The notes under the pieces are model-generated. The model was not told where the DNA came from, did no database searches, and was given only the letters and a program-made list of their open reading frames with translations. A stretch of DNA of 64,000 nucleotides from Streptomyces sp. 846.5. Its GTDB lineage: Bacteria; Actinomycetota; Actinomycetes; Streptomycetales; Streptomycetaceae. Shown here in pieces: positions 6,664-15,772 of the stretch. Positions within the stretch are counted from its first letter, which is position 1. Each line of letters opens with the position of its first letter. The stretch lies in assembly GCF_004365705.1 (NCBI RefSeq), contig NZ_SOBN01000001.1, forward strand, positions 1,566,555 through 1,630,554, in the 5' to 3' direction. The translations under genes and the position numbers were made by a program.

Positions 6664-9249
6664 TCAGGCGTCCTTGCGCGGGTTGGCGCGCCGGGTCGGC
6701 TGCGCGGTGGTGGGGTCCTCGGGCCAGGGGTGGCGCGGGTAACGGCCGCGCAGGTCGGCCCGGACGGCGCGGTAGCCGTCCCGCCAGAAGGACGCCAGGT
6801 CGCCGGTGACGGCAGCCGGACGGCCCGCCGGCGACAGCAGATGCACCGTCAGCGGGGCGCGCCCGCCCGCCAGTCGCGGGGTCTCCTGCCAGCCGAACAG
6901 CTCCTGCAGCTTGACGGCGAGGACCGGCCGGTCGGCGGAGTAGTCGACCCGGATCCGCGACCCCGAAGGGACGGTGATCCGCTCCGGCGCGAGCTCGTCC
7001 AGCCGTCCGGCCGCGCCCGAGGCCCAGGGCAGCAGCCTGGCCAGCGCCGACGCGGTCCCGATGCGCTCCAGGTCGGCCCGGCGCCGGGCCCGGGAGAGCT
7101 CGGGCTCCAGCCATTCACCGGCCCGGTCGAGCAGCGCCTGGTCCGAGACGTCCGGCCAGGGGTCGCCGAGCTCGCGGTGCAGGAACGCCAGCCGCTCGCG
7201 CAGTCCGGTGGCCTCCGCCGACCAGGTCAGCAGGCGGCCGGCGCCCTCGGTGGCCAGTCCTTCCAGCAGGGCCGCCCGCAGCAGGGTGCGGTCCGGGGCG
7301 GGCAGCGGCTCGGCGGCGAGCTCGACCGCCCCCAGCGACTCGACCCGGCGCGCGGCCACATCGCCGCGCCGGGCTCCCGGCGGCACCGCCCAGCGGACCT
7401 CCTCACGGACCGTCAGCAGCGGGGCGCCCGCGCGGCGGGCGGTGGCCTCGTCCAGGGCCGCGGCCAACTGCACCCGGGCGGACGGCGATCCGGCCGGACG
7501 GTCGGCGACGGCCACCGCGATCCACTCCGTGCCGGACAGGGCGGAGCCGGCGGCGGTCTCGGCAGCGGTGCCGGAGGCCATCAGATAGGAGGCGCGGGCG
7601 CCCGGCTCGGGAGCCGCGCCGCGCGCCCTCGCGATCCGCTCGGGGAAGGCCAGCGCGACGAGCAGACCGGCCGCCGTCGTATCGGCTACCGCCCCCTCCG
7701 CTCCCCCGGCGCCCGGCTCCTCGGCGTCCGGACGGCGGCGCAGCCTGCGGACCTCCTCGCGCCAGCGCGCCGCATAGGGGTCGCGCCCGGTCCGGACGGT
7801 GCGCCAGACGGCGGTGAGGTCGTCGCCGAGGGCCCGCGGCGGCTCCTCCGAGAGCAGCGCCACCAGCTCCGCCGCCCGGCGCTCCCCGACCAGCGGCGCG
7901 CCGTCGAGCAGGGCCCGGCCGAGTCGGGGGTGCAGTCCGGTGCGGGCGATCCGCTTGCCCCGGGCGGTCGCCCGCCCGTCGGCGTCGACCGCGCCCAGCG
8001 CGGTCAGCGACTCCCGCGCGGCGGCCATCGCGCCGTCCGGCGGCGGGTCGGGCAGGGCGAGCCCACGGGCGCCGGGGGCGCCCCAGCAGGCGGCCTGCAG
8101 GGCGAAGGAGGTGAGGTCGGCCTGCAGAATCTCGGGCGTCGGCAGGGCCTTGGCCCGCGCGTCCTCGACCTCGGCCCAGCAGCGGTAGACGGCGCCGGGG
8201 GCCTCGCGCCCGGCGCGTCCGGCCCGCTGCCGCCCGGTTGCCAGCGAGGCCCGCACGGTGACCAGGCTGGAGAGCCCGCGGGCATGGTCCGTGCGCGGCT
8301 CCCTGGCCAGTCCGCAGTCGACCACGCTGCGCACCCCCGGCACGGTCAGCGAGGACTCGGCGACCGAGGTGGAGAGCACGATCCGGCGGCGGTCCCCGGC
8401 CGGGCTCAGGACCGCGTCCTGGACGGCGCGGTCGGCCCGGCCGTGCAACTGCAGCACCTCGACCGCTCCCCCGGCGCCGCCCAGCAGGCCGGCGACCCGG
8501 GCGATCTCGCCCGCGCCGGGCAGGAAGCACAGCACGTCCCCGTCCCGCTCGCGCAGCGCCCTGAGCGCGGTCGCGGCGACCTGCTCCAGCAGCGCCGGGT
8601 CGGTGCGCAGGCCCTGAGGGGGCCGGACCGGGCGCGGCGGCGGCGCCCAGACCACCTCGACCGGGTACTGGATCCCCTGCGCCGCCACCACCGGCGCCGG
8701 AGCGCTGTCCCCGAGCAGGGCGGCCCAGGCGGCGGTGTCCGAGGTCGCCGAGGCGCAGACCAGCTGCAGGTCCGGGCGCAGCGCGGCCCGTACGTCGAGC
8801 AGGAAGGCCAGCGCCGTGTCCGCGTCCAGATGCCGCTCATGGCACTCGTCCAGCAGCACCACGTCCACGCCGTCCAGTTCCTGGTCCCGCTGCAGCCGCT
8901 GCAGCAGCACGCCGGTGGTGACCACCTCGACCACGGCGCGCGGCCCCGTCCGGCGCTCCCCGCGCACGGTGAAGCCGACGTCCTCGCCCACCGGCGTCCC
9001 CAGCAGCCAGGCCATCCGCCGCGCGGCCGCCCGCACCGCCAGCCGCCGCGGCTCGGCGACCAGCACCCGCCGGCGGCCGCGGGCGGCGCCTGATTCGCCG
9101 TCGACCAGCCCGGCCAGCACCAGCGGCACCAGCGTGGTCTTCCCGGTCCCGGGCGGCGCCGCGAGCACGGCGGCACCCCGCTCCGCGAGCGCGCGCCGCA
9201 GCTCGGGCAGGGCACTGCAAACGGGAAGATCGAGCCAGGCGGGATTCAC
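6664..9249 (-). CDS. hrpB: ATP-dependent helicase HrpB
   Basis: 861 residues, the usual HrpB length. DEAH/DECH helicase: Walker A APPGTGKTT (31-39), DECH in LLDECHERH (about 134-137), motif III ASATSD (about 166), and motif VI QRAGRAGR (341-348). The C-terminal third carries the HrpB-specific region. It is an RNA-helicase-type protein of uncertain substrate, found widely as a single gene. The 5' end faces the PfkB gene across about 60 bp. Confidence 0.93.
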   Translation of the reverse strand: MNPAWLDLPVCSALPELRRALAERGAAVLAAPPGTGKTTLVPLVLAGLVDGESGAARGRRRVLVAEPRRLAVRAAARRMAWLLGTPVGEDVGFTVRGERRTGPRAVVEVVTTGVLLQRLQRDQELDGVDVVLLDECHERHLDADTALAFLLDVRAALRPDLQLVCASATSDTAAWAALLGDSAPAPVVAAQGIQYPVEVVWAPPPRPVRPPQGLRTDPALLEQVAATALRALRERDGDVLCFLPGAGEIARVAGLLGGAGGAVEVLQLHGRADRAVQDAVLSPAGDRRRIVLSTSVAESSLTVPGVRSVVDCGLAREPRTDHARGLSSLVTVRASLATGRQRAGRAGREAPGAVYRCWAEVEDARAKALPTPEILQADLTSFALQAACWGAPGARGLALPDPPPDGAMAAARESLTALGAVDADGRATARGKRIARTGLHPRLGRALLDGAPLVGERRAAELVALLSEEPPRALGDDLTAVWRTVRTGRDPYAARWREEVRRLRRRPDAEEPGAGGAEGAVADTTAAGLLVALAFPERIARARGAAPEPGARASYLMASGTAAETAAGSALSGTEWIAVAVADRPAGSPSARVQLAAALDEATARRAGAPLLTVREEVRWAVPPGARRGDVAARRVESLGAVELAAEPLPAPDRTLLRAALLEGLATEGAGRLLTWSAEATGLRERLAFLHRELGDPWPDVSDQALLDRAGEWLEPELSRARRRADLERIGTASALARLLPWASGAAGRLDELAPERITVPSGSRIRVDYSADRPVLAVKLQELFGWQETPRLAGGRAPLTVHLLSPAGRPAAVTGDLASFWRDGYRAVRADLRGRYPRHPWPEDPTTAQPTRRANPRKDA

Positions 9250-9311
9250 CCCGGCAGTCTCGCACCCGGCCTCGCTGCTCCCGCGCTCCCCCGACTATGG
9301 AGAATGGCCCG

Positions 9312-10225
9312 ATGACCGACTTCCTGGTAATCGGCGAGAGCGTTGCCGACATCGTCCGAGCGCCCGGGCAGGCCGATGTGCCGCACCCCGGCGGCAGCCC
9401 CGCCAATGTCGCCTACGGCCTGGCCAGGCTCGGCCTCGACGCCGCGCTGCTGACGCAGCTCGGGGCGGATCCGATGGGCGAGCTGATCTCCGCCCATCTG
9501 CGCTCGGCCGGGGTGCGACTGCTCTCGGACGGCCAGGAGGGCGTGCGGACGCCGACCGCGATGGTCACCCTGGACGCCGGCGGCCACGCCGACTACGCCT
9601 TCGACATCGAGTGGACGCTGCGCCCCACGCAGGTGCCGTTCGTCCCCCGCCATGTCCATCTGGGCTCCATCGCCGCCGTCACGGCTCCAGGGGCGGAGCC
9701 CGCCGCCGCCCTGGTCGAGTCGCTGCGCGGACAGGCCACGGTCAGTTACGACCCCAATGTGCGGCCGCGTTGATGGGCGAGCACCAGGCGGCGGTGCGGC
9801 GGGTGGAGCGCTGCGTGGCGCTGAGCGATCTGGTGAAGGCCAGCGACGAGGACCTCGCCTGGCTGTATCCGGGCGTCGCGGTGTCCGAGGTCGCCGCCCG
9901 CTGGCTGGCGCTCGGACCCGCATTGGTGCTGGTCACCAGGGGTGGCGACGGCGCCTCGGTCTTCACCCGCCGCGAGCGGATCACCGCCCCCGCCGTCACC
10001 ACGGCCGTCGTGGACACCGTCGGCGCCGGGGACTCCTTCATGTCCGCGACCCTCGACGCCCTCGCCGCCCTGGACCTCCTCGGCGCGCCGGCCCGTCCGG
10101 GCCTCGCCGCCCTGGACGCCGCCGCGGTGGACGGCGTCCTGGCCCACGCCGGCCGGGCGGCCGCCGTCACCGTCTCCCGAGCGGGCGCCAATCCCCCGAA
10201 CAGGCAGGAGCTCCTGAGCCCCTGA
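9312..10225 (+). pseudogene. PfkB-family carbohydrate kinase, frameshifted
   Basis: The first part (9312-9773) reads as a ribokinase/fructokinase N-terminus with the sugar-binding GGSPANVAYGLARLG, and stops at TGA 9771 after YDPNVRPR. The next frame continues with LMGEHQAAV, VKASDEDLAWLYPG, LVTRGGDGA and the ATP/base motif DTVGAGDSF. Restoring one G after CCG at 9765-9767 joins both frames into a protein of about 304 residues with the expected DPNVRPALMG. One deleted base therefore explains the break. ATG 9312 has GGAGA 7 nt upstream. It is either a recent pseudogene or a sequencing error. Confidence 0.85.
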
Positions 10226-10240
10226 TAATCCGTCATCCGG

Positions 10241-10504
10241 TCAGTGGACCAGCTGGCCGCTCCCGTCCTCGACGAAGCGGACGGACCAGCCGAAGCCGCT
10301 GAGGGTGGCCGAGGCCACCTTCCTGACCTCGATCACCTTGCAGCCGTCATGGGCGTACTTGCCCGCGAACCGCTCCAGGCGGCGGGCGTCGTCGAGATCC
10401 TCCATGGACAGTGGCGCGCCGAGCACCAGATCCTCGTGGACGGTCGTTCCCAGCGCGGTGTCATCGGCGCAGGTACTGCATTGGTGTGCTTCGGGGACAG
10501 CCAT
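10241..10504 (-). CDS. Small hypothetical protein
   Basis: 87 residues. Contains CSTCADDTALGT (a Cys-x2-Cys pair near residues 9-12) and a C-terminal segment KVIEVRKVASATLSGFGWSV. No known domain is recognised. A single zinc-like Cys pair is too little to assign a function. It lies between the broken sugar kinase (convergent) and the TetR gene in the same direction, with about 216 bp of non-coding DNA before TetR. Confidence 0.5.
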   Translation of the reverse strand: MAVPEAHQCSTCADDTALGTTVHEDLVLGAPLSMEDLDDARRLERFAGKYAHDGCKVIEVRKVASATLSGFGWSVRFVEDGSGQLVH

Positions 10505-10720
10505 GATGACCAGTGTGCTCCTCTCCGTGGTCGCGTGGTCGGTTCAGGGGGACTGGGTGATGCGGCGTCGGTCGATCCGGTCGGGCAGCGGCCACCGCAC
10601 CTCGGTGGCCCAACCGGCCATTTCCAGCAGGCGAACGACCCCGGCCGAGGGGTCGATCTGCTGTACCGGCGTAGCCCCCAGAACGCCCTGCGAACGTCGG
10701 GCATCGGCGGTTCGTTGCCG

Positions 10721-11350
10721 TCAGCCGGGAAGACCCGCCGCCGCGACCCGCATCGCCCGCTCGGTCGCCTCGACGAGTGCCGCCGCACCGGCGTCGGTGC
10801 CGTTCCAGGCCCAGTCCTCCACCGCGACCCGCAGCGCGGAGTTGATCATCGCGGCCTGCACCCGGGGCTCAAGATCCTGCGGAGCGCGGCCGGTGCGCTC
10901 GGCGACGGCCTCGGCGAACACGGCCTCGGCCTGGTGGTGCACCTGCAGCCAGACGCCGCGCAGCCCGTCCTCCTCCCGGGTGAGCCGCACCAGGCCGCGC
11001 AGCGCGGTCACCGCCTCCGGCGTGGCCGTGATCGTGACGGTGGCGTCGGCGGCGGCTCCGGCCCGGCCGACGTGCACCGGGGTACCGGGGCGCCACTCCC
11101 GCAGCCGCTGTGCCATCAGCTCGATCCCGGACACCAGCAGGGGTTCGACGAACTGCTCCTTGCTGGGGAAGTAGCGCCACAGCGTGCGCTGGGAGACACC
11201 GACGGCCTGGGCGACCTCCTCGGCCGAGGTGGCGGCGACGCCCTTCGCCTCGAACAGGCGCACGGCCTCCTGGGCGATCTCCAGCCGGGTGGCGGCCCTG
11301 CGCCGCTCGGTCAGCGGCGGCCGACCCATCCGTGCCTGCTGCTGTTCCAT
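10721..11350 (-). CDS. TetR-family transcriptional regulator
   Basis: 209 residues. N-terminal TetR HTH at about residues 20-70: IAQEAVRLFEAKGVAATSAEEVAQAVGVSQRTLWRYFPSKE. The C-terminal ligand domain is Ala-rich. It faces an SDR gene across 99 bp that contain a near-perfect palindrome (11383-11409), the likely binding site. It probably represses both itself and the SDR until a small molecule binds. Confidence 0.9.
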   Translation of the reverse strand: MEQQQARMGRPPLTERRRAATRLEIAQEAVRLFEAKGVAATSAEEVAQAVGVSQRTLWRYFPSKEQFVEPLLVSGIELMAQRLREWRPGTPVHVGRAGAAADATVTITATPEAVTALRGLVRLTREEDGLRGVWLQVHHQAEAVFAEAVAERTGRAPQDLEPRVQAAMINSALRVAVEDWAWNGTDAGAAALVEATERAMRVAAAGLPG

Positions 11351-11382
11351 CGCACCAGGCTAGCGCTTTTCGTCACGCGCTG

Positions 11383-11409
11383 ACTTTATGGCACTTCTTG
11401 CCATTAAGT
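11383..11409. promoter_or_regulatory. TetR operator between divergent genes
   Basis: Inverted repeat ACTTTATGGCA, 5-nt spacer CTTCT, TGCCATTAAGT: 10 of 11 positions pair, the TetR-type pattern. It lies between the TetR start (11350) and the SDR start (11450). A rightward promoter with -35 near 11381 and -10 near 11404 would overlap it, though these promoter boxes are weak matches. Confidence 0.7.
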
Positions 11410-11449
11410 TGTAGCGTCGGAGGCAGAACACCAGCAAGGGAGCATTCTC

Positions 11450-12217
11450 ATGAGCAGCAGCACCGGCCTCACCGGCAAGAGCGTCGTCGTCACCGGCGCG
11501 GGTTCGGGCATCGGCCGCGCCACCGCCCTGAAGTTCGCCGACGAGGGCGCCAAGGTCCTGGTCGCGGACATCAACGCCGAGGGAGCCAAGGCCGTCGTCG
11601 CCGAGATCGAGGCCGCCGGCGGCACCGCCCGCGCGGTGGTCGGCGACCTGAGCGAGCAGAGCGTGGTGGACGAGGTCGTCGCCACCGCCGTGGCGGCCTT
11701 CGGCGGCCTGGACGTCCTGGTCAACAACGCCGGAATCATGGACCGCATGTCAGCCGCCGGGGACACCAGCGACGCCGAGTGGGAGCGGGTGATCCGGATC
11801 AACCTGACCGCGCCGTTCCTGCTCACCCGCGCCGCCCTCCCGCACATGCTCGCCGCGGGCCAGGGCGCCATCGTCAACACCGCCTCGGAGGCGTCGCTGC
11901 GCGGCAGCGCGGCCGGCGCCGCCTACACCGCCTCCAAGCACGCGATCGCCGGGCTCACCAAGTCCGTCGCGGTGATGTACCGGGACAAGGGCATCCGCGC
12001 CAACGCCATCGCCCCCGGCGGGACCATCACCAACATCCAGGTCGACATCGAGGCAGGCGCCCAGGGCCCCGCCGTCCTCGGCTCCTACATGGGCAACATC
12101 GGCCGTCCGGCAGAGGCCGCCGAGCAGGCCGCCGCGATCCTCTTCCTCGCCTCCGACGCGGCCAGCAACATCAGCGGCGTCATCCTCCCCGTCGACAACG
12201 GCTGGTCAGCGGTCTGA
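11450..12217 (+). CDS. SDR-family oxidoreductase
   Basis: 255 residues, classical short-chain dehydrogenase. TGAGSGIG cofactor loop (15-22), VADIN at the end of the second beta strand (acidic Asp suggests NAD preference), NNAGI near 92 and YTASK. Substrate is not evident; relatives are annotated as 3-oxoacyl-ACP reductase or glucose dehydrogenase. The palindrome upstream links it to the divergent TetR gene. Confidence 0.88.
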   Translation: MSSSTGLTGKSVVVTGAGSGIGRATALKFADEGAKVLVADINAEGAKAVVAEIEAAGGTARAVVGDLSEQSVVDEVVATAVAAFGGLDVLVNNAGIMDRMSAAGDTSDAEWERVIRINLTAPFLLTRAALPHMLAAGQGAIVNTASEASLRGSAAGAAYTASKHAIAGLTKSVAVMYRDKGIRANAIAPGGTITNIQVDIEAGAQGPAVLGSYMGNIGRPAEAAEQAAAILFLASDAASNISGVILPVDNGWSAV

Positions 12218-12250
12218 CCCGAAGGGTCCCGGGCCTCCGGAGCCCACCCC

Positions 12251-12481
12251 TCAGCCCGGGACCCCCACCTTGGGCGCGCCCCTGACCACCAGCTCGTCCA
12301 GCAGCGTCCGAGTCGCCTCGGCCACCGCCTCGACGGCCGCGTCGAACGCGTCCTTGTTGTGCGCGGCCGGCGCCCGGAACCCCGAGACCTTCCGCACGTA
12401 CTGCAGGGCCGCGGCCCTGATGTCCTCGTCCTCCACCTCGGGCATCACCGGCGGGCGGAGCGTCTTGATGCTTCTGCACAT
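12251..12481 (-). CDS. DUF2277 family protein
   Basis: 76 residues starting MCRSIKTLRPP, the signature of DUF2277, then AAALQYVRKVSGFRAPAAHN and a helical end. This matches whole-length family members, which are small cytosolic proteins of unknown function found in many actinobacteria. It is convergent with the SDR gene. Confidence 0.85.
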   Translation of the reverse strand: MCRSIKTLRPPVMPEVEDEDIRAAALQYVRKVSGFRAPAAHNKDAFDAAVEAVAEATRTLLDELVVRGAPKVGVPG

Positions 12482-12599
12482 GGTTCTGGCCTCCCGTACG
12501 TCGTGGCACTCCAATCTTCGCAGGCGAGAGCACCGTGGAAAGCCCGACTTCGATCGTCACCGGCGGTCTGCAGACAGTGACGACGGATGGCCACGCCCG

Positions 12600-13298
12600 T
12601 CAGTCGGTGCCGGCGTCGTGGTCCAGCTCGCTGTGGAGGCGAACCCTCCCACCGATTTCAATCAGGCCATCTGGCAGAGGTCTGGTGAAGAGCTGCGATC
12701 CTCGGCCTTGGGTAATCGTCAGAGGGCGTTGCAGTTGGTGGGTGAGCAGCATGGCTGCGGCGCCGGTGGCTTCGTCCTCGTCGATTCCGTCGCCGCGGCC
12801 GGGGAAGCCACGGGCCCGGATGTGGCCGGTGTCTTCGTTCTCCCAGGCCCAGGCGTAGATCCACTCTCCTGGCTCGGGGATGGCCAGGCCGTTCACCTCG
12901 CCTACAGACGAGTGCTGACGCAGTGTCCGCGACTGTGCCCACTCAGGCCGCGCTGTGATCCAGGTGCGGCCTTGATCATGGCGGGCCGTGATGGTTCCGA
13001 CCGGGAGACTGAGCCGCTCAAGTTCGAGAAGCCAGGCCACCCCGATCAAGGGATAGCCGGCGAAGGGAAGGCGCAGGCCGGGCGTGTAGATGTCGACGGC
13101 ACCCTCCTGCGGATCGTCGACGAACACTGTCTCGCTCAGGCCGAGTTCCCTGGCCAGTGCCTGCCGGGATGCCTGGTCGGGGAACGCCGCGCCGTCGCGA
13201 GCGACAGCGAGGACGTTGCCGTGGCGGCCATCGGGGTCGGTGAAGACGCGCAGCCGTTCGATGCCGGTGATCATCAGGGTATTCAAGCACTGCGCCAT
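12600..13298 (-). CDS. PhzF-family isomerase-like protein
   Basis: 232 residues. PhzF fold marks: VFTDPDGRHGNVLAV, the catalytic-type glutamate in LGLSETVFV (residue 56), and DEDEATGAAAM near the C-terminus. The family motif PFAGHPTLG here reads PFAGYPLIG, so the usual histidine is a tyrosine, and the protein is shorter than most PhzF (260-290). The second ATG (13274) may be the true start, since family members begin just before RLRVF. No phenazine genes are nearby, so only the fold is claimed. Confidence 0.78.
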   Translation of the reverse strand: MAQCLNTLMITGIERLRVFTDPDGRHGNVLAVARDGAAFPDQASRQALARELGLSETVFVDDPQEGAVDIYTPGLRLPFAGYPLIGVAWLLELERLSLPVGTITARHDQGRTWITARPEWAQSRTLRQHSSVGEVNGLAIPEPGEWIYAWAWENEDTGHIRARGFPGRGDGIDEDEATGAAAMLLTHQLQRPLTITQGRGSQLFTRPLPDGLIEIGGRVRLHSELDHDAGTD

Positions 13299-13393
13299 GG
13301 CCTGGTTCCAGCGCGGGTTGATGACTTGCTCGTCATGGATCTGGTCCAGATGTTGGATGCGACTGGTACGGGGAGGCGGCTAGGTTCTACGGC

Positions 13394-14158
13394 ATGACCT
13401 CTGGCTCCGCGCGTCCGCTTCCGATCCGCACCGAGCGCGTCACCGTTCCGGTGGGCGCCGACGACGCCGTACCGATGGGCGGCTACCTTGCTCGGCCGGA
13501 CTCACCCGGGGTGTTCCCCGCTGTGCTGGTCGCCATGGAGCTGTTCGGCGTCGACTCCCATGTCCGCGACGTCTGCGACCATCTGGCCGGGCTGGGCTTC
13601 GTCGCCCTTGCGCCGGACTTTCACCACCGCACGGCTCCCGGCGTGGAGCTCGCCCGTGAACCGGCGGGCCGGGAGCGGGGGTTCGAGCTGCTGCATCTGC
13701 TGACCCGGGATCAGGTGCTGGCCGACGTCGGCGCGTCCATCGCGTACGTACACGCGCTGGGCAGCCCACGGGTGGGCATGGTCGGCCTCAGCATGGGCGG
13801 ACACATCGCCTACCTGGCGGCCACCGAGTTCGACCTCGACGCCGTCGCGGTCTTCTACGGCGGCTGGCTCACCGGCACCGAGATCCCGCTCAGCCGTCCC
13901 GAGCCGACCCTCGCCCGCACCGACCGGATCACCGCACGGCTGCTCTACCTGATCGGCGCGGACGACCATGTGATCTCCCCCGCCGAGCAGCAGCAGATCG
14001 CCTCCGCACTCAAGGAGGCAGGCGTCCGCCACGAGTTCGTGGTCTACCCCGACCGGGGCCACGGCTTCCTGGGGACGGACCCCGACACCGCCGCCGACGC
14101 CTGGTCCCGGGTCGGCGCCCTGCTGAAGGGCGACGAGGAAGGTGCTGCCATCAACTGA
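13394..14158 (+). CDS. Dienelactone hydrolase-family protein
   Basis: 254 residues, alpha/beta hydrolase of the DLH type. Nucleophile elbow GLSMGG (Ser at about 133 rather than the Cys of true dienelactone hydrolases), Asp at about 190 in GADDHV, His at about 223 in PDRGHGF, and VALAPDFHHR early on. It probably hydrolyses an ester or lactone in the cytosol; the Ser nucleophile argues against a strict dienelactone role. It is divergent from the PhzF-like gene across 95 bp. Confidence 0.85.
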   Translation: MTSGSARPLPIRTERVTVPVGADDAVPMGGYLARPDSPGVFPAVLVAMELFGVDSHVRDVCDHLAGLGFVALAPDFHHRTAPGVELAREPAGRERGFELLHLLTRDQVLADVGASIAYVHALGSPRVGMVGLSMGGHIAYLAATEFDLDAVAVFYGGWLTGTEIPLSRPEPTLARTDRITARLLYLIGADDHVISPAEQQQIASALKEAGVRHEFVVYPDRGHGFLGTDPDTAADAWSRVGALLKGDEEGAAIN

Positions 14159-14221
14159 TGGCGGGTCAAGAAAGGGCCCTGGGGCTTCCCTTCTCGCGGG
14201 AGGCGACCCACCCTGTTCCCC

Positions 14222-14989
14222 ATGCGACTGGACGGGCGGGCGGCGATCGTCACCGGTGGTTCCCGGGGCATCGGATTCGCCGTCGCCCAGGGGTTGTCGG
14301 CGGCCGGGGCGGATGTGCTGCTGACCGCGCGGGACGGCTCAGGGGTGGAGGACGCCGTAAAGCGGCTGCGGGATGCAGGAGTCGGTGGGCAGTGCGGACG
14401 GGTCGAGGGCCGGTCCGGCTCGGCGGGCGACCCCGCCGCCACCGCCGACTGGGTCAGCAGCTGCATGGAGCTGTTCGGCTCCGTCGACTTCGTCGTGAAC
14501 AACGCTGGGGCCAACCAGCCGCTGGTTCCTGCCGTTGACGGGGATCCGGCGGTCTGGATGGACACGTTCGCCGTCAATGTGCACGGCCCGCTCGCCCTGG
14601 TCCGGGCGGCCTGGCAGGCGTGGATGCGGGAGCACGGCGGCGCGGTGGTGAACGTGGTCACCGAGGGCGTCCACGGCGCCGGCCCCGGACTGGCCGCGTA
14701 CGAGACCAGCAAAGCGGCACTGCTGCAGCTGACCCGCCACCTCGCCGCCGAACTCGCCCCCGGCGTACGGGTCAACTCGGTCTCCCCCGGCCTGGTGCGC
14801 ACCGAACTGGCCCGGCACTACTGGGAATCGGCCGAACAGCAGTTGGCCGCCGCCACCCCGATGCAGCGCCTGGGCGAGCCGGAGGACATCGCCGAGGCCG
14901 TGGTCTGGCTGCTCTCCCCCGCCGCAGCCTGGGTCACCGGCACCGACCTGCTGGTCGACGGCGGCCGCCGGGTCGCACCCCGGCGCTGA
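14222..14989 (+). CDS. SDR-family oxidoreductase
   Basis: 255 residues. TGGSRGIG loop (12-19), NNAGANQP near residue 92 and the active-site YETSK, all intact. Follows the DLH-like gene by 63 bp in the same direction, possibly co-transcribed. GVRVNSVSPGLVRTELA is the usual SDR C-terminal segment. The substrate cannot be read from the sequence. Confidence 0.88.
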   Translation: MRLDGRAAIVTGGSRGIGFAVAQGLSAAGADVLLTARDGSGVEDAVKRLRDAGVGGQCGRVEGRSGSAGDPAATADWVSSCMELFGSVDFVVNNAGANQPLVPAVDGDPAVWMDTFAVNVHGPLALVRAAWQAWMREHGGAVVNVVTEGVHGAGPGLAAYETSKAALLQLTRHLAAELAPGVRVNSVSPGLVRTELARHYWESAEQQLAAATPMQRLGEPEDIAEAVVWLLSPAAAWVTGTDLLVDGGRRVAPRR

Positions 14990-15073
14990 GCCTCAGCAGG
15001 GAAGTCAGGCGGTCATCGCCTTGGTATTACCCGGGTACGCGTACTCAGGACCGGCGCCGCGCCGTCCGCCACA

Positions 15074-15772
15074 ATGAGGTCCATGCTCAGCGACTTCGCC
15101 CGCCGTGTCCTGCCTCTGCTCGGGCACCTGGAGGTCACCGGCGACGACCCGTCAGGGCCCGCGCCCGGCAGTATCGTCGCGGCCAATCACAGCTCGCTGA
15201 TCGATCCCGGCGTGGTGCTGGCGGCGCTGGCCCGGCGCGGGGTGCGCAGCCCAGTGGTGCTGGCGGCTGCCGGGCTGTGGCGGATCCCGGGGCTGGGGTC
15301 GCGGCTGCGCGCCGAGGGTCACATCCCGGTGCACCGTGGGGACCGGCGGGCCGCGGAGGCGCTGGACCTGGCGGCGGAGGCGCTGGCGGACGGGCGGGTG
15401 GTGGTCATCTACCCCGAGGGGCGGCTGCCGCGTCGGCGTGACTCGGGCGACCGCGACCCGGAGGCGTTCCGCACCGGCCTGGCCCGGCTGGCGCTGGCGA
15501 CCGGGGCGCCGGTGGTGCCGGTCGGCCAGACCGGCGCCCGCAGGATCACCTCGGGCAGCCGCGGCAAGCAACTCGCCGGGCTGGTCACCTCTCCGCTGCG
15601 CCGCCCCGATCTGCACGTTCACTTCGGCGCGCCGGTCCGGCTCACCGGGACTCCGGCGGAGGCGACCGCCCAGGCGTACGCGGCCGTGGCGCGGGCCCGC
15701 CGGGCCGCGGCGCAGCCCGGCGAGCCCGTCCTCAGCGGGGAGCTGACGGAGCGTGCGCCAGCACCGCGGTGA
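15074..15772 (+). CDS. 1-acyl-glycerol-3-phosphate acyltransferase-like (PlsC family)
   Basis: 232 residues. PlsC motif I is NHSSLIDP (the H-x4-D acid/base pair, His 39 and Asp 44), and YPEGRLPRR near residue 116 is motif III (EGTR-like). It would transfer acyl chains to lysophospholipids at the membrane. ATG 15083, with GAGG just upstream, is an alternative start. Its 3' end overlaps the convergent methyltransferase gene by 41 bp. Confidence 0.85.
   Translation: MRSMLSDFARRVLPLLGHLEVTGDDPSGPAPGSIVAANHSSLIDPGVVLAALARRGVRSPVVLAAAGLWRIPGLGSRLRAEGHIPVHRGDRRAAEALDLAAEALADGRVVVIYPEGRLPRRRDSGDRDPEAFRTGLARLALATGAPVVPVGQTGARRITSGSRGKQLAGLVTSPLRRPDLHVHFGAPVRLTGTPAEATAQAYAAVARARRAAAQPGEPVLSGELTERAPAPR

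Noticed and set aside
10244-11383. A 379-codon rightward open frame opposite the TetR and small hypothetical genes
   Set aside because: It is an antisense shadow: the leftward frames have HTH motifs and proper starts, while this one is Gly/Arg/His-rich with no domain.
12600-13298. Part of a phenazine biosynthesis cluster
   Set aside because: Only a PhzF-fold gene is present; no phzA-G genes are nearby.
13394-14158. True dienelactone hydrolase of the chlorocatechol pathway
   Set aside because: The nucleophile is Ser rather than Cys, and no chlorocatechol genes are near.
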